Source: Seriola aureovittata (taxonomy: Eukaryota; Chordata; Actinopteri; Carangiformes; Carangidae). From it: 64,000 nt of DNA. The notes under the pieces were generated by a model, which saw only the letters and a program-made list of their open reading frames with translations, searched no databases and was not told the DNA's origin. Positions within the stretch are counted from its first letter, which is position 1; every line of letters begins with the position of its first letter. Both the position numbers and the translations under genes were made by a program. The stretch covers positions 519,108 through 583,107 of the forward strand of contig NC_079367.1 in the NCBI RefSeq assembly GCF_021018895.1, read 5' to 3'. This document shows, piece after piece, positions 46,541 through 59,308 of the stretch.

Positions 46541-49500
46541 TGGTCATAATAAGGCAAAAAACCTCATAGTATACTAAGGCATAAAAACATGAAAAAATGT
46601 CACGTGATTTTAAGGAATGAAAATATAAAAAAACATCATAGTATTGTAAGGCATGAAACGTCATGGTATTCTAAGGCATAAAAACATGAAAAAATTTCCA
46701 CTATTTTAGAGCATAAAAATATGAAAAAACGTCACAGTATAGTAAGGCATAAAACGTCGTAGTATACTAAGGCATAAAGATGGCAAAAGACGTCATGTCA
46801 TAATAAGGCATAAAACGTCATAGAATACTAAGGCATAAAAACATCAAAAAATGTCACGTTATTTTAAGGCACGAAAATATTAAAAAACGTCATAGTATAC
46901 TAAGGCATAAAACGTCATAGTATACTAAGGCATAAAAATGGCAAAAGACGTCATGTCATAATAAGGCATAAAACGTCATAGAATACTAATGCATAAAAAC
47001 ATGAAAAAAATGTCATACTATTTTAGAGCATAAAAACGTTAAAAAACGTCATAGTATAATATGGCATAAAAATGGCAAAAGATGTCATGTCATTACAAGA
47101 CATAAAAGGTCATATTATACTAAGGCATAAAAACATGAAAAAATTTCACACTATTTAAAGAGTGAAAATATGACAAAACGTCATAGTATAGTAAGGCATG
47201 AAAATTTTTAAAAAGCTTCATATTGGGGCGTCGTGTAGCGTAGTGGTTTAAGCAGGCGCCCCATGTGTAGAGGCTACAGTCCTCGCTGCAGTCGGCCCCG
47301 GTTCGAATCCAGCATCGGACGGCCTTTCACTGCATGTCATTCCCCCTCTCTCTGCCTCCCTGTTTCCTGTCACTCTCCACTGTGCTGTCCATTAAAGGCA
47401 TAAAAGCCCAAAAAAATATACTTTTAAAAAAAAAAAAGCTTCATATTATATTAAGGCATAAAAATGTTGAAAAACGTTGTGTATACTAAGCTATAAAAAT
47501 GGCAAGAGACGTCATGTCATAATAAGGGATAAAATGTCATAGTATAGTAAGGCATAAAAACATCACAAAATTTCAGACTATTTTAAGGCATAAAAACATC
47601 CAAAAATGCCATAGTATTGTAAGGCATGAAACATCATAGTATACTAAGGGATAAAAATGGCAAAAGATGTCATGTCATAATAAGGGATAAAATGTCATAG
47701 TATAGTAAGGCATGAAACGTCATAGTATACTAAGGCATAAAAAGTCATAAAAACATCCAAAAATGCCATAGTATTGTAAGGCATGAAAATATACAAAAAC
47801 ATCATAGTATTGTAAGGCATGAAACGTCATAGTGTATTAAGGCATAAAAACATGAAAAAATGTCACACTATTTTAGAGCATAAAAATATGAAAAAACATC
47901 ATAGTATGGTAAGGCATACAACGGCATAGTATACTAAAGCATTAAAATGGCAAGAGACGTCATGTCATAATAAGGGATAAAATGTCACAGTATACTAAGG
48001 CATAAAACGTCATAGTATACTAAGGCATAAAAACATGAAAAAATGTCACACTATTTTAGAGCATAAAAATATGAAAAAACGTCACAGTATACTAAGGCAT
48101 AAAACGTCATAGTATACTAAGGCATAAAACGTCATAGTATACTAAGGCATAAAAACATGAAAAAATTTCACACTATTTTAGAGCATAAAAATATGAAAAA
48201 ACATCATAGTATGGTAAGGCATGAAACGTCATAGTATACTAAGGCATAAAAACATGAAAAATGTCACGTGATTTTAAGGCATGAAAATATACAAAAACAT
48301 CATAGTATTGTAAGGCATGAAACATCATAGTATACTAAGGCATAAAAACATGAAAAAATTTCACACTATTTTAAAGAGTGAAAATATGACAAAACGTCAT
48401 AGTATAGAATGGCATAAAACGTCATAGTATAGTAAGGCATGAAAATTAAAAAAAAACTTCATATTATATTAAGGCATAAAAATGTTGAAAAACGTTGTAG
48501 TATACTAAGCTATAAAAATGGCAAGAGACGTCATGTCATAATAAGGGATAAAATGTCATAGTATAGTAAGGCATAAAAACATCACAAAATGTCAGACTAT
48601 TTTAAGTCATAAAAACATCCAAAAATGCCATAGTATTGTAAGGCATGAAACATCATAGTATACTAAGGGATAAAAATGGCAAAAGATGTCATGTCATAAT
48701 AAGGCACGAAACGTCATAGTATACTAAGGCATAAAAACATGAAAAAATGTCACACTATTTTAGAGCATAAAAATATGAAAAAACGTCACAGTATACTAAG
48801 GCATAAAACGTCATAGTATACTAAGGCATAAAAACATGAAAAAATGTCACGTGATTTTAAGGCATGAAAATATTAAAAAATCTCATAGTATTGTAAGACA
48901 TGAAACGTCATAGTATACTAAGGCATAAAAATGTCAAAAGATGTCATGTCATAATAAGGCATAAAACATCATAGTATACTAAGGCATAAAAACATGAAAA
49001 AATTTCACACTATTTTAGAGCATAAAAATATGAAAAAACATCAAGGTATGGTAAGGCATACAACGGCATAGTATACTAAGGCATAAAAATGGCAAAAGAC
49101 GCCATGTCATAATAAGGCATAAAACGTCATAGTATACTAAGGCATAAAAACATGAAAAATGTCATGTGATTTTAAGGCATGAAAATATACAAAAACATCA
49201 TAGTATTGTAAGGCATGAAACATCATAGTGTACTAAGGTATAAAAATGGCAAAAGATGTCATGTCATTACAAGACATAAAAGATCATAGTATACTAAGGC
49301 ATAAAAACATGAAAAAATTTCACACTATTTTAAAGCATAAAAATATGAAAAAATGTCATAGTATACTAAGGCATAAAATGTCATAGTATAGTAAGGCATG
49401 AAAATTTAAAAAAAAAATATGAAAAAACGTCATATTATATTAAGGCATAAAAATGTTGAAAAACGTCATAGTATACTAAGGCATAAAAACATGAAAAAAT

Positions 49501-52500
49501 TTTACACTATTTTAGAGCATAAAAATATGAAAAAACGTCACAGTATACTAAGGCATAAAAACATGAAAAATGTCACGTGATTTTAAGGCATGAAAATATA
49601 CAAAAACATCATAGTATTGTAAGGCATGAAACGTCATAGTATACTAAGGCATAAAAACATGAAAAAATGTCACGTGATTTTAAGGCATGAAAATATAAAA
49701 AAACATCATAGTGATGTAAGGCATGAAACGTCATAGTATACTAAGGCATAAAAACATGAAAAAATTTCACACTATTTTAGAGCATAAAAATATGAAAAAA
49801 CATCATAGTATGGTAAGGCATACAACGGCATAGTATACTAAAGCATTAAAATGGCAAAAGACACCATGTCATAATAAGGCATAAAACGTCATAGAATACT
49901 AAGGCATAAAAACATCAAAAAATGTCACGTTATTTTAAGGCACGAAAATATTAAAAAACGCCATTGTATAGTAAGGCATAAAACGTCATAGAATACTAAG
50001 GCATAAAAACATCAAAAAATGTCACGTTATTTTAAGGCACAAAAATATTAAAAAACGTCATAGTATACTAAGGCATAAAACGTCATAGTATACTAAGGCA
50101 TAAAAATGGCAAAAGACGTCATGTTATAATAAGGCATAAAACGTCATAGAATACTAATGCATAAAAACATGAAAAAAATGTCATACTATTTTAGAGCATA
50201 AAAACGTTAAAAAACGTCATAGTATAATATGGCATAAAAATGGCAAAAGATGTCATGTCATTACAAGACATAAAAGGTCATATTATACTAAGGCATAAAA
50301 ACATGAAAAAATTTCACACTATTTAAAGAGTGAAAATATGACAAAACGTCATAGTATAGAATAGCATAAAACGTCATAGTATACTAAGGCATAAAAACAT
50401 GAAAAAATTTCACACTATTTTAGAGCATAAAAACATGAAAAAACGTCATAGTATAATATGGCATAAAACGTCATAGTATAGTAAGGCATGAAAATTTCAA
50501 AAAACTTCATATTATACTAAGGCATAAAAAAGGTTGAAAAACGTTGTAGTATACTAAGCTATAAAAATGGCAAGAGACGTCATGTCATAATAAGGGATAA
50601 AATGTCACAGTATACTAAGGCATAAAACGTCATAGTATACTAAGGCATAAAAACATGAAAAAATTTCACACTATTTTAGAGCATAAAAATATGAAAAAAC
50701 ATCATAGTATGGTAAGGCATACAACGGCATAGTATACTAAAGCATTAAAATGGCAAAAGACACCATGTCATAATAAGGCATAAAACGTCATAGAATACTA
50801 AGGCATAAAAACATCAAAAAATGTCACACTATACTAAGGCATAAAAATGTTATAGTATAGTAAGGCATGAAAATATTAAAAAACGCCATTGTATAGTAAG
50901 GCATAAAACGTCATAGAATACTAAGGCATAAAAACATCAAAAAATGTCACGTGATTTTAAGGCATGAAAATATTAAAAAACGTCATAGTATACTAAGGCA
51001 TAAAACGTCATAGTATACTAAGGCATAAAAATGGCAAAAGACGTCATGTCATAATAAGGCATAAAACGTCATAGAATACTAATGCATAAAAACATGAAAA
51101 AATGTCATACTATTTTAGAGCATAAAAACGTTAAAAAACGTCATAGTATAATATGGCATAAAACGTCATAGTATGCTAAGGCATAAAAATGGCAAAAGAT
51201 GTCATGTCATTACAAGACATAAAAGGTCATATTATACTAAGGCATAAAAACATGAAAAAATTTCACACTATTTAAAGAGTGAAAATATGACAAAACGTCA
51301 TAGTATAGAATAGCATAAAACGTCATAGTATACTAAGGCATAAAAACATGAAAAAATTTCACACTATTTTAGAGCATAAAAACATGAAAAAACATCATAG
51401 TATAATATGGCATAAAACGTCATAGTATAGTAAGGCATGAAAATTTCAAAAAACTTCATATTATACTAAGGCATAAAAAAGGTTGAAAAACGTTGTAGTA
51501 TACTAAGCTATAAAAATGGCAAGAGACGTCATGTCATAATAAGGCATAAAAAGTCATAAAAAGTCATAGTATACTAAGGCATAAAACGTCATAGTATACT
51601 AAGGCATAAAAACATGAAAAAATTTCACACTATTTTAGAGCATAAAAATATGAAAAAACGTCATAGTATACTAAGGCATAAAAATGGCAAAAGACGCCAT
51701 GTCATAATAAGGCATTAAACGTCATAGTATACTAAGGCATAAAAACATGAAAAATGTCACGTGATTTTAAGGCATGAAAATATACAAAAACATCATAGTA
51801 TTGTAAGGCATGAAACGTCATAGTATACTAAGGCATAAAAACATGAAAAAATGTCACGTGATTTTAAGGCATGAAAATATAAAAAAACATCATAGTAATG
51901 TAAGGCATGAAACGTCATAGTATACTAAGGCATAAAAATGGCAAAAGACGTCATGTCATAATAAGGCATAAAACGTCATAGAATACTAATGCATAAAAAC
52001 ATGAAAAAAATGTCATACTATTTTAGAGCATAAAAACGTTAAAAAACGTCATAGTATAATATGGCATAAAACGTCATAGTATAGTAAGGCATGAAAATTT
52101 CAAAAAACTTCATATTATATTAAGGCATAAAAATGTTGAAAAACGTTGTAGTATACTAAGCTATAAAAATGGCAAGAGACGTCATGTCATAATAAGGGAT
52201 AAAATGTCACAGTATACTAAGGCATAAAACGTCATAGTATACTAAGGCATAAAAACCTGAAAAAATGTCACACTATTTTAGAGCATAAAAATATGAAAAA
52301 ACATCATAGTATACTAAGGCATAAAACGTCATAGTATACTAAGGCATAAAAACATGAAAAAATTTCACACTATTTTAGAGCATAAAAATATGAAAAAACA
52401 TCATAGTATAATAAGGCATAAAAACATGAAAAAACATCATAGTATACTAAGGCATAAAAACATGAAAAATGTCACGTGATTTTAAGGCATAAAAATGGCA

Positions 52501-55500
52501 AAAGATGTCATGTCATAATAAGGCATGAAACGTCATAGTATACTAAGGCATAAAAACATGAAAAAATGTCACGTGATTTTAAGGCATGAAAATATAAAAA
52601 AACATCATAGTAATGTAAGGCATGAAACGTCATAGTATACTAAGGCATAAAAACATGAAAAAATTTCACACTATTTTAGAGCATAAAAATATGAAAAAAC
52701 ATCATAGTATGGTAAGGCATACAACGGCATAGTATACTAAAGCATTAAAATGGCAAAAGACACCATGTCATAATAAGGCATAAAACGTCATAGAATACTA
52801 AGGCATAAAAACATCAAAAAATGTCACGTTATTTTAAGGCACGAAAATATTAAAAAACGTCATAGTATACTAAGGCATAAAACGTCATAGTATACTAAGG
52901 CATAAAAATGGCAAAAGACGTCATGTCATAATAAGGCATAAAACGTCATAGAATACTAATGCATAAAAACATGAAAAAAATGTCATACTATTTTAGAGCA
53001 TAAAAACGTTAAAAAACGTCATAGTATAATATGGCATAAAACGTCATAGTATAGTAAGGCATGAAAATTTCAAAAAACTTCATATTATATTAAGGCATAA
53101 AAATGTTGAAAAACGTTGTAGTATACTAAGCTATAAAAATGGCAAGAGACGTCATGTCATAATAAGGGATAAAATGTCACAGTATACTAAGGCATAAAAC
53201 GTCATAGTATACTAAGGCATAAAAACATGAAAAAATGTCACACTATTTTAGAGCATAAAAATATGAAAAAACGTCACAGTATACTAAGGCATAAAACGTC
53301 ATAGTATACTAAGGCATAAAAACATGAAAAAATTTCACACTATTTTAGAGCATAAAAATATGAAAAAACATCATAGTATGGTAAGGCATGAAACGTCATA
53401 GTATACTAAGGCATAAAAATGGCAAAAGACGCCATGTCATAATAAGGCATAAAACGTCATAGTATACTAAGGCATAAAAACATGAAAAATGTCACGTGAT
53501 TTTAAGGCATGAAAATATACAAAAACATCATAGTATTGTAAGGCATGAAACGTCATAGTATGGTAAGGCATACAACGGCATAGTATACTAAGGCATAAAA
53601 ATGGCAAAAGATGTCATGTCATTACAAGACATAAAAGATCATAGTATACTAAGGCATAAAAACATGAAAAAATTTCATACTATTTTAAAGTATAAAAATA
53701 TGAAAAAAAACGTCACAGTATAGTAAGGCATAAAAGGTCATATTATACTAAGGCATAAAAACATGAAAAAATTTCACACTATTTTAAAGCATAAAAATAT
53801 GAAAAAACGTCATAGTATACTAAGGCATAAAAGGTCATAGTATACTAAGGCATAAAAACATGAAAAAATTTCACACTATTTAAAGAGTGAAAATATGACA
53901 AAACGTCATAGTATAGAATGGCATAAAACGTCATAGTATAATAAGGCATGAAAATTTTAAAAAAACTTCATATTATATTAAGGCATAAAAATGTTGAAAA
54001 ACGTTGTGTATACTAAGCTATAAAAATGGCAAGAGACGTCATGTCATAATAAGGGATAAAATGTCATAGTATAGTAAGGCATAAAAACATCACAAAATTT
54101 CAGACTATTTTAAGGCATAAAAAGTCATATTTTAGTAAGGCATAAAAACATCCAAAAATGCCATAGTATTGTAAGGCATGAAACATCATAGTATACTAAG
54201 GCATAAAAATGGCAAAAGATGTCATGTCATAATAAGGCATGAAACGTCATAGTATACTAAGGCATAAAAACATGAAAAAATGTCACGTGATTTTAAGACA
54301 TGAAAATATTAAAAAACATCATAGTAATGTAAGGCATGAAACGTCATAGTGTACTAAGGCATAAAAACATGAAAAAATGTCACACTATTTTAGAGCATAA
54401 AAATATGAAAAAACATCATAGTATGGTAAGGCATGAAAAGTCATAAAAACGACATAGTATAGTAAGGCATAAAAATGGCAAAAGACGCCATGTCATAATA
54501 AGGAATAAAACGTCATAGTATACTAAGGCATAAAAACATGAAAAATGTCATGTGATTTTAAGGCATGAAAATATACAAAAACATCATAGTATTGTAAGGC
54601 ATGAAACGTCATAGTATACTAAGGCATAAAAATGGCAAAAGATGTCATGTCATTACAAGACATAAAAGATCATAGTATACTAAGGCATAAAATATTAAAA
54701 AATCTCATAGTATTGTAAGGCATAAAAATATGAAAAAAACGTCACAGTATAGTAAGGCATAAAAGGTCATATTATACTAAGGCATAAAAACATGAAAAAA
54801 TTTCACACTATTTTAAAGCATAAAAATATGAAAAAACGTCATAGTATACTAAGGCATAAAAGGTCATAGTATACTAAGGCATAAAAACATGAAAAAATTT
54901 CACACTATTTAAAGAGTGAAAATATGACAAAACGTCATAGTATAGAATGGCATAAAACGTCATAGTATAGTAAGGCATGAACATTTTTAAAAAACTTCAT
55001 ATTATATTAAGGCATAAAAATGTTGAAAAACGTTGTAGTATACTAAGCTATAAAAATGGCAAGAGACGTCATGTCATAATAAGGGATAAAATGTCATAGT
55101 ATAGTAAGGCATAAAAACATCACAAAATTTCAGACTATTTTAAGGCATAAAAACATCCAAAAATGCCATAGTATTGTAAGGAATGAAACATCATAGTATA
55201 CTAAGGCATAAAAATGGCAAAAGATGTCATGTCATAATAAGGCATGAAACGTCATAGTATACTAAGGCATAAAAACATGAAAAATGTCACGTGATTTTAA
55301 GGCATGAAAATATAAAAAAACATCAGAGTAATGTAAGGCATGAAACGTCATAGTGTACTAAGGCATAAAAACATGAAAAAATGTCACACTATTTTAGAGC
55401 ATAAAAATATGAAAAAACATCATAGTATGGTAAGGCATACAACGGCATAGTATACTAAAGCATTAAAATGGCAAAAGACACCATGTCATAATAAGGAATA

Positions 55501-56260
55501 AAACGTCATAGTATACTAAGGCATAAAAACATGAAAAATGTCATGTGATTTTAAGGCATGAAAATATACAAAAACATCATAGTATTGTAAGGCATGAAAC
55601 GTCATAGTATACTAAGGCATAAGAACATGAAAAAATGTCACACTATTTTAGAGCATAAAAATATGAAAAAACATCATAGTATACTAAGGCATAAAATGTC
55701 ATAGTATAGTAAGGCATGAAAATTTAAAAAAAAATTCATATTATATTAAGGCATAAAAATGTTGAAAAACGTCATAGTATACTAAGGCATAAAACGTCAT
55801 AGTATACTAAGGCATAAAAACATGAAAAAATTTCACACTATTTTAGAGCATAAAAATATGAAAAAACATCATAGTATGGTAAGGCATACAACGGCATAGT
55901 ATACTAAGGCATAAAAATGGCAAAAGACGCCATGTCATAATAAGGCATAAAACGTCATAGAATACTAAGGCATAAAAACGTGAAAAAAATGTCAAACTAT
56001 TTTAGAGCATAAAAACGTAAAAAAACGTCATAGTATAATATCCATAAAACGTCATAGTATAGTAAGGCATGAAAATTTCAAAAAACTTCATATTATATTA
56101 AGGCATAAAAATGTTGAAAAACGTTGTAGTATACTAAGCTATAAAAATGGCAAGAGACATCATGTCATAATAAGGGATAAAATGTCATAGTATACTAAGG
56201 CATAAAAACATCAAAAAATGTCAGACTATTTTAAGGCATGAAAATATACAAAAACATGAT
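46541..56260 (-). repeat. Satellite B, dialect 2, nested within the Penelope-like element
   Basis: About 9.7 kb of minus-orientation units with their own spelling: GTCATAGTATACTAAGGCAT (TACTAA where dialect 1 has TAGTAA), AAAACATGAAAAAATGTCAC, GTGATTTTAAGGC, AAAATGGCAAAAGACGTCATG, and TTTTAGAGCATAAAAATATG. Longer units are visible: 50,521 and 51,470 match at 949 bp; 52,021 and 52,991 at 970 bp. A SINE interrupts it at 47,225. The dialect is not found outside the element in this window. No gene. Confidence 0.92.
47225..47432 (+). mobile_element. tRNA-derived SINE with 15-bp target duplication
   Basis: A 208-bp element with an A box TAGCGTAGTGG (47,236-47,246) and a perfect B box GGTTCGAATCC (47,300-47,310), the internal RNA polymerase III promoter. 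After the tRNA-like head come GCATGTCATTCCCCCTCTCT, a tail CTGTCCATTAAAGGC and an A-rich end. It is flanked by AAAAAGCTTCATATT at 47,210-47,224 and 47,433-47,447. Unoccupied versions of the site occur in sister satellite units (AAACTTCATATTATATTAAGG near 48,450 and 52,105). The tail is of a type I remember from percomorph fish SINEs; mobilisation by a partner LINE is expected. Confidence 0.85.
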
Positions 56261-56574
56261 AGGTGAGTGACTCCAACGACTGTCGTTATAACACAATAGA
56301 GCACTAACGAAGTCGAAACCAATTTTCCACCAATGACAGTCATGCAAACGACTGTCGTTGTCACTTGGAGCACAAAAGGGAACCAGTGACATCATCATCC
56401 TTGTGAACGCCCACAAGAGGTTAAATACCTGGGTCTCCACACCACAAAGTAAGACCAGTCCTAGCCTGGTCAGATGCGTACACGAACTGATGAAGCCTCT
56501 TGGATGAGAGGTGAAACGTCTTCCCAGACAAATAACCTAGTCCAGTTGTTTTCGATTTAAAAAAACTCCTTTAG
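56261..56574 (+). mobile_element. Penelope-like element, 3' untranslated end
   Basis: Non-satellite sequence from GGTGAGTGACTCCAACGAC to TTTTCGATTTAAAAAAACTCC, followed by CATAGTACAGTAA (56,575-56,587), the right copy of the target duplication first seen at 46,281. It contains CACGAACTGATGAAGCC and GATGAGAGGTGAAACGTC, words I know from the 3' end of fish Penelope-like elements. Strand agrees with the ORF fragment at 46,294. The minus-strand 69-codon frame here is not a gene. Confidence 0.68.
56487..56520 (+). ncRNA. Hammerhead-like ribozyme core, degenerate
   Basis: CTGATGA (56,487-56,493) and GAAA (56,513-56,516) flank a hairpin whose stem CCTCT (56,496-56,500) pairs with AGAGG (56,507-56,511) over a TGGATG loop. 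This is the order of a hammerhead core: CUGANGA, stem II, GAAA. Penelope-like elements are known to carry hammerhead motifs. Deviations are an extra AG before the stem opposite a single T, and no clear stem III ending in a UH cleavage site. GTCT...AGAC follows but is not placed correctly. Probably an inactive or lookalike motif. Confidence 0.35.
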
Positions 56575-59150
56575 CATAGTACAGTAAGGTGTAAAAAGTC
56601 ATAGTACATTAAGGTATAAAAAGTCATAAAAAGTCATAGTATAGTAAGGCTTAAAACGTCATAAAAAGTCATAGTATAGTAAGGCATAAAAAGTCATAAA
56701 AAGGACATAGTACAGGAAGGTATAAAAAGTCATAAAAAACTACATATTATAGTAAAGCATAAAAAGTCATAGTATAGTCAGGCGTAAAAAGTCAAAAATG
56801 ACACAGTATAGGAAGGTGTAAAAAGTCATAGTATAGTAAGGCATGAAAAGTCATAGTTTAGTAAGGCATAAAAAGTCATAAAAACAACATTGTATAGTAA
56901 GGCGTAAAAAGTCATAGTATAGTAAGGCATGAAAAGTCATGAAAAAGACATAGTATAGTAATGCATAAAATGTCATAGTATAGTAAAGAATAAAAAGTCA
57001 TAAAAAATTCATAGAATAGTAAGGCATGAAAAGACAGTATAGCAAGGCACAAAAAGTCATAATATAGTAAGGCATAAAAAGTCAAAAATGACAGTATAGT
57101 AAGGCATAAAGAGACATAAAAACAACATAGTATAGCAAGGCATAAAAAGTCATAGTATAGTAAGACATAAAAAAGTCATAGTATAGTAAGGCATAAAAAG
57201 TAATAAAAACGACATAGTATAGTAATGCATAAAAAGTCATAGTATAGTAAAGAATAAAAAGTCATAAAAACAACATAGTATAGCAAGGCATAAAAAGTCA
57301 TAAAAAAGTCATATTTTAGTAAGGCATAAAAAGTCATAAAACCAACATAGTATAGCAAAACATAAAAAGTCATAGCATAGTAAGGCATAAAAAGTCATAA
57401 AAAAGTCATATTTTAGTAAGTCATAAAATGTCAAAAACACGACATAGTATAGCAAGGCATAAAAAGTCATAGTATAGTAAGGCATAAAAAGTCATAGCAT
57501 AGTAAGGTATAAAAAGTCATAAAAGGTTATAGTATATTAAGGTGTAAAAAGTCATAAAAAAGTCATAGTATAGTAAGCCATAAAAAGTCATAAAAAGTCA
57601 TAAAAACGACATAGTATAGTAAGGCATAAAAAGTCATATTATAGTAAGGCTTAAACAGTCAAAAATGACAGTATAGTAATGCATAAAAGTCATATTTGGT
57701 AAGGCATAAAAAGTCATAAAAACAACATAGTATAGCAAGGCATAAAAAGTCATATTATAGTAAGACATAAAAAGTCATAAAAAAGTCATAGTTTAGTAAG
57801 GCATAAAAAGTCATGAAAAATTAATAGTATAGTAAGGCATGAAAAGACAGTATAGGAAGGCATAAAAAGTCATAGTATAGTAAGACTTAAAAAGTCATAA
57901 AAAAGTCATATTTTAGTAAGGCATAAAAAGTCATAAAAACAACATAGTATAGCAAGGCATAAAAAGTCATATTATAGTAAGACATAAAAAGTCATAAAAA
58001 CAACATAGTATAGCAAAGCATAAAATGTCATAAAAAAGTCATAGTTAAGTAAGGCATGAAAAGACATAGTATAGTAAGGTGTAAAAAGTCATAGTAAAGT
58101 AAGACATAAAAAGTCATAAAAAGTCATATTTTAGTAAGGCATAAAAAGTAATAATAACGACATAGTATAGTAATGCATAAAAAGTCATAGTATAGTAAAG
58201 AATAAAAAGTCATAAAAACGACATAGTAAAGTAAGGTATAAAAAGTCATAAAAAGTCATAGTATATTAAGGTATAAAAAGTCATAAAAAAATTCATAGTA
58301 AAGTAAGGCTTAAAACGTCATAAAAAAGTAAGGCATAAAGGGTAAAAAAAAACTACATAGTATGGTAAGGCATAAAAATTCATAAAAAAAGTCATATTTT
58401 AGTAAGGCATAAAATGTCAAAAATACGACATAGTATAGTAAGGCATAAAAAGTCATAGTATAGTAAGTCATAAAAAGTCATAAAAAATTCATAGAATACT
58501 AAGGCATGAAAAGACAGTATAGCAAGGCACAAAAAGTCATAATATAGTAAGGCATAAAAAGTCAAAAATGACAGTATAGTAAGGCATAAAAAGTAATAAA
58601 AACGACATAGTATAGTAAGGCATAAAAAGTCATATGATAGTAAAGAATAAAAAGTCATAAAAAAGTCATAGTATAATAAGGCATGGAAAGACATAGTATA
58701 GTACGGCATAAAAAGTAATAACGAAATAGTACAGTAAGGCATAAAAAGTCATAAAAAAGTCAAACCATAGGAAGCCACTTGAAGTCTTATTATGGTAGGG
58801 CATAAAAAGTCATAAAAACAAAAGAATATAGTAAGGTATAAAAAGTCATAGCATAGTAAGGCATAAAAAGTCATAAAAAAATAACAATATAGTAAGCCAC
58901 ATACACTTGGTAAGGCATAAAAATGTATAAAAAAGTGAAGTTGCAAGCCATTTGAAGTCATATTATAGTAGGGCATAAAAAGTCATAAAAACGATATAGT
59001 ATAGTGAGACATAAAACATTATAGTATAGTAAGGCATAAAAACTCATATTAATGTCATATTAAAGTAAAGCATCCAAAGTAAAAGTATAGTAAGGCAGAG
59101 TAACGACATAGCATAGTAAGGCATATGAAGTCATAGCATACTAAGGCACA
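56575..59150 (-). repeat. Satellite B, dialect 1, right arm
   Basis: Minus-orientation units as at 10.9-20.1 kb (AAAAAGTCATAGTATAGTAAGGC words). The last 500 bp, from about 58,655, mirrors 10,943-11,450 closely, including the non-satellite words AAGTTGCAAGCCATTTGAAG, CAAACCATAGGAAGCC and GGCAGAGTAACGACATAGC. Open frames on the minus strand are repeat artefacts. Confidence 0.93.
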
Positions 59151-59308
59151 AATTCAGTGTAGTGGCAGCGCAAAGCACAGTGGATTACACAGGCGCCTCA
59201 TATATAGAGGCTGTAATCCTCGCTGCAGCTGGCCCCCAATTTACCATTTGACCCTTTCCTGCGTGTCATTCCCCTTCTCTCTGCCTCCCCATTTCCTGTC
59301 TCCCTACT
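59151..59308 (+). mobile_element. Degenerate tRNA-derived SINE at the satellite B/A border (right copy)
   Basis: The inverted partner of 10,821-10,942. It reads AGCGCAAAGCACAGTGG, CAGGCGCCTCATATATAGAGG, CCTCGCTGCAGCTGGCCC, then a middle ACCATTTGACCCTTTCC and GCGTGTCATTCCCCTTCTC that the left copy lost. The B box position is occupied by CCAATTTACC, so the promoter is dead. It stops at CTGTCTCCCTA, where satellite A GACACCAAACTTG begins, so its tail was lost. Confidence 0.78.

Noticed and set aside
47225..47310. A true tRNA gene
   Set aside because: A and B boxes are present, but the acceptor stem is not closed, the element continues into a SINE tail and poly(A), and it has target-site duplications.
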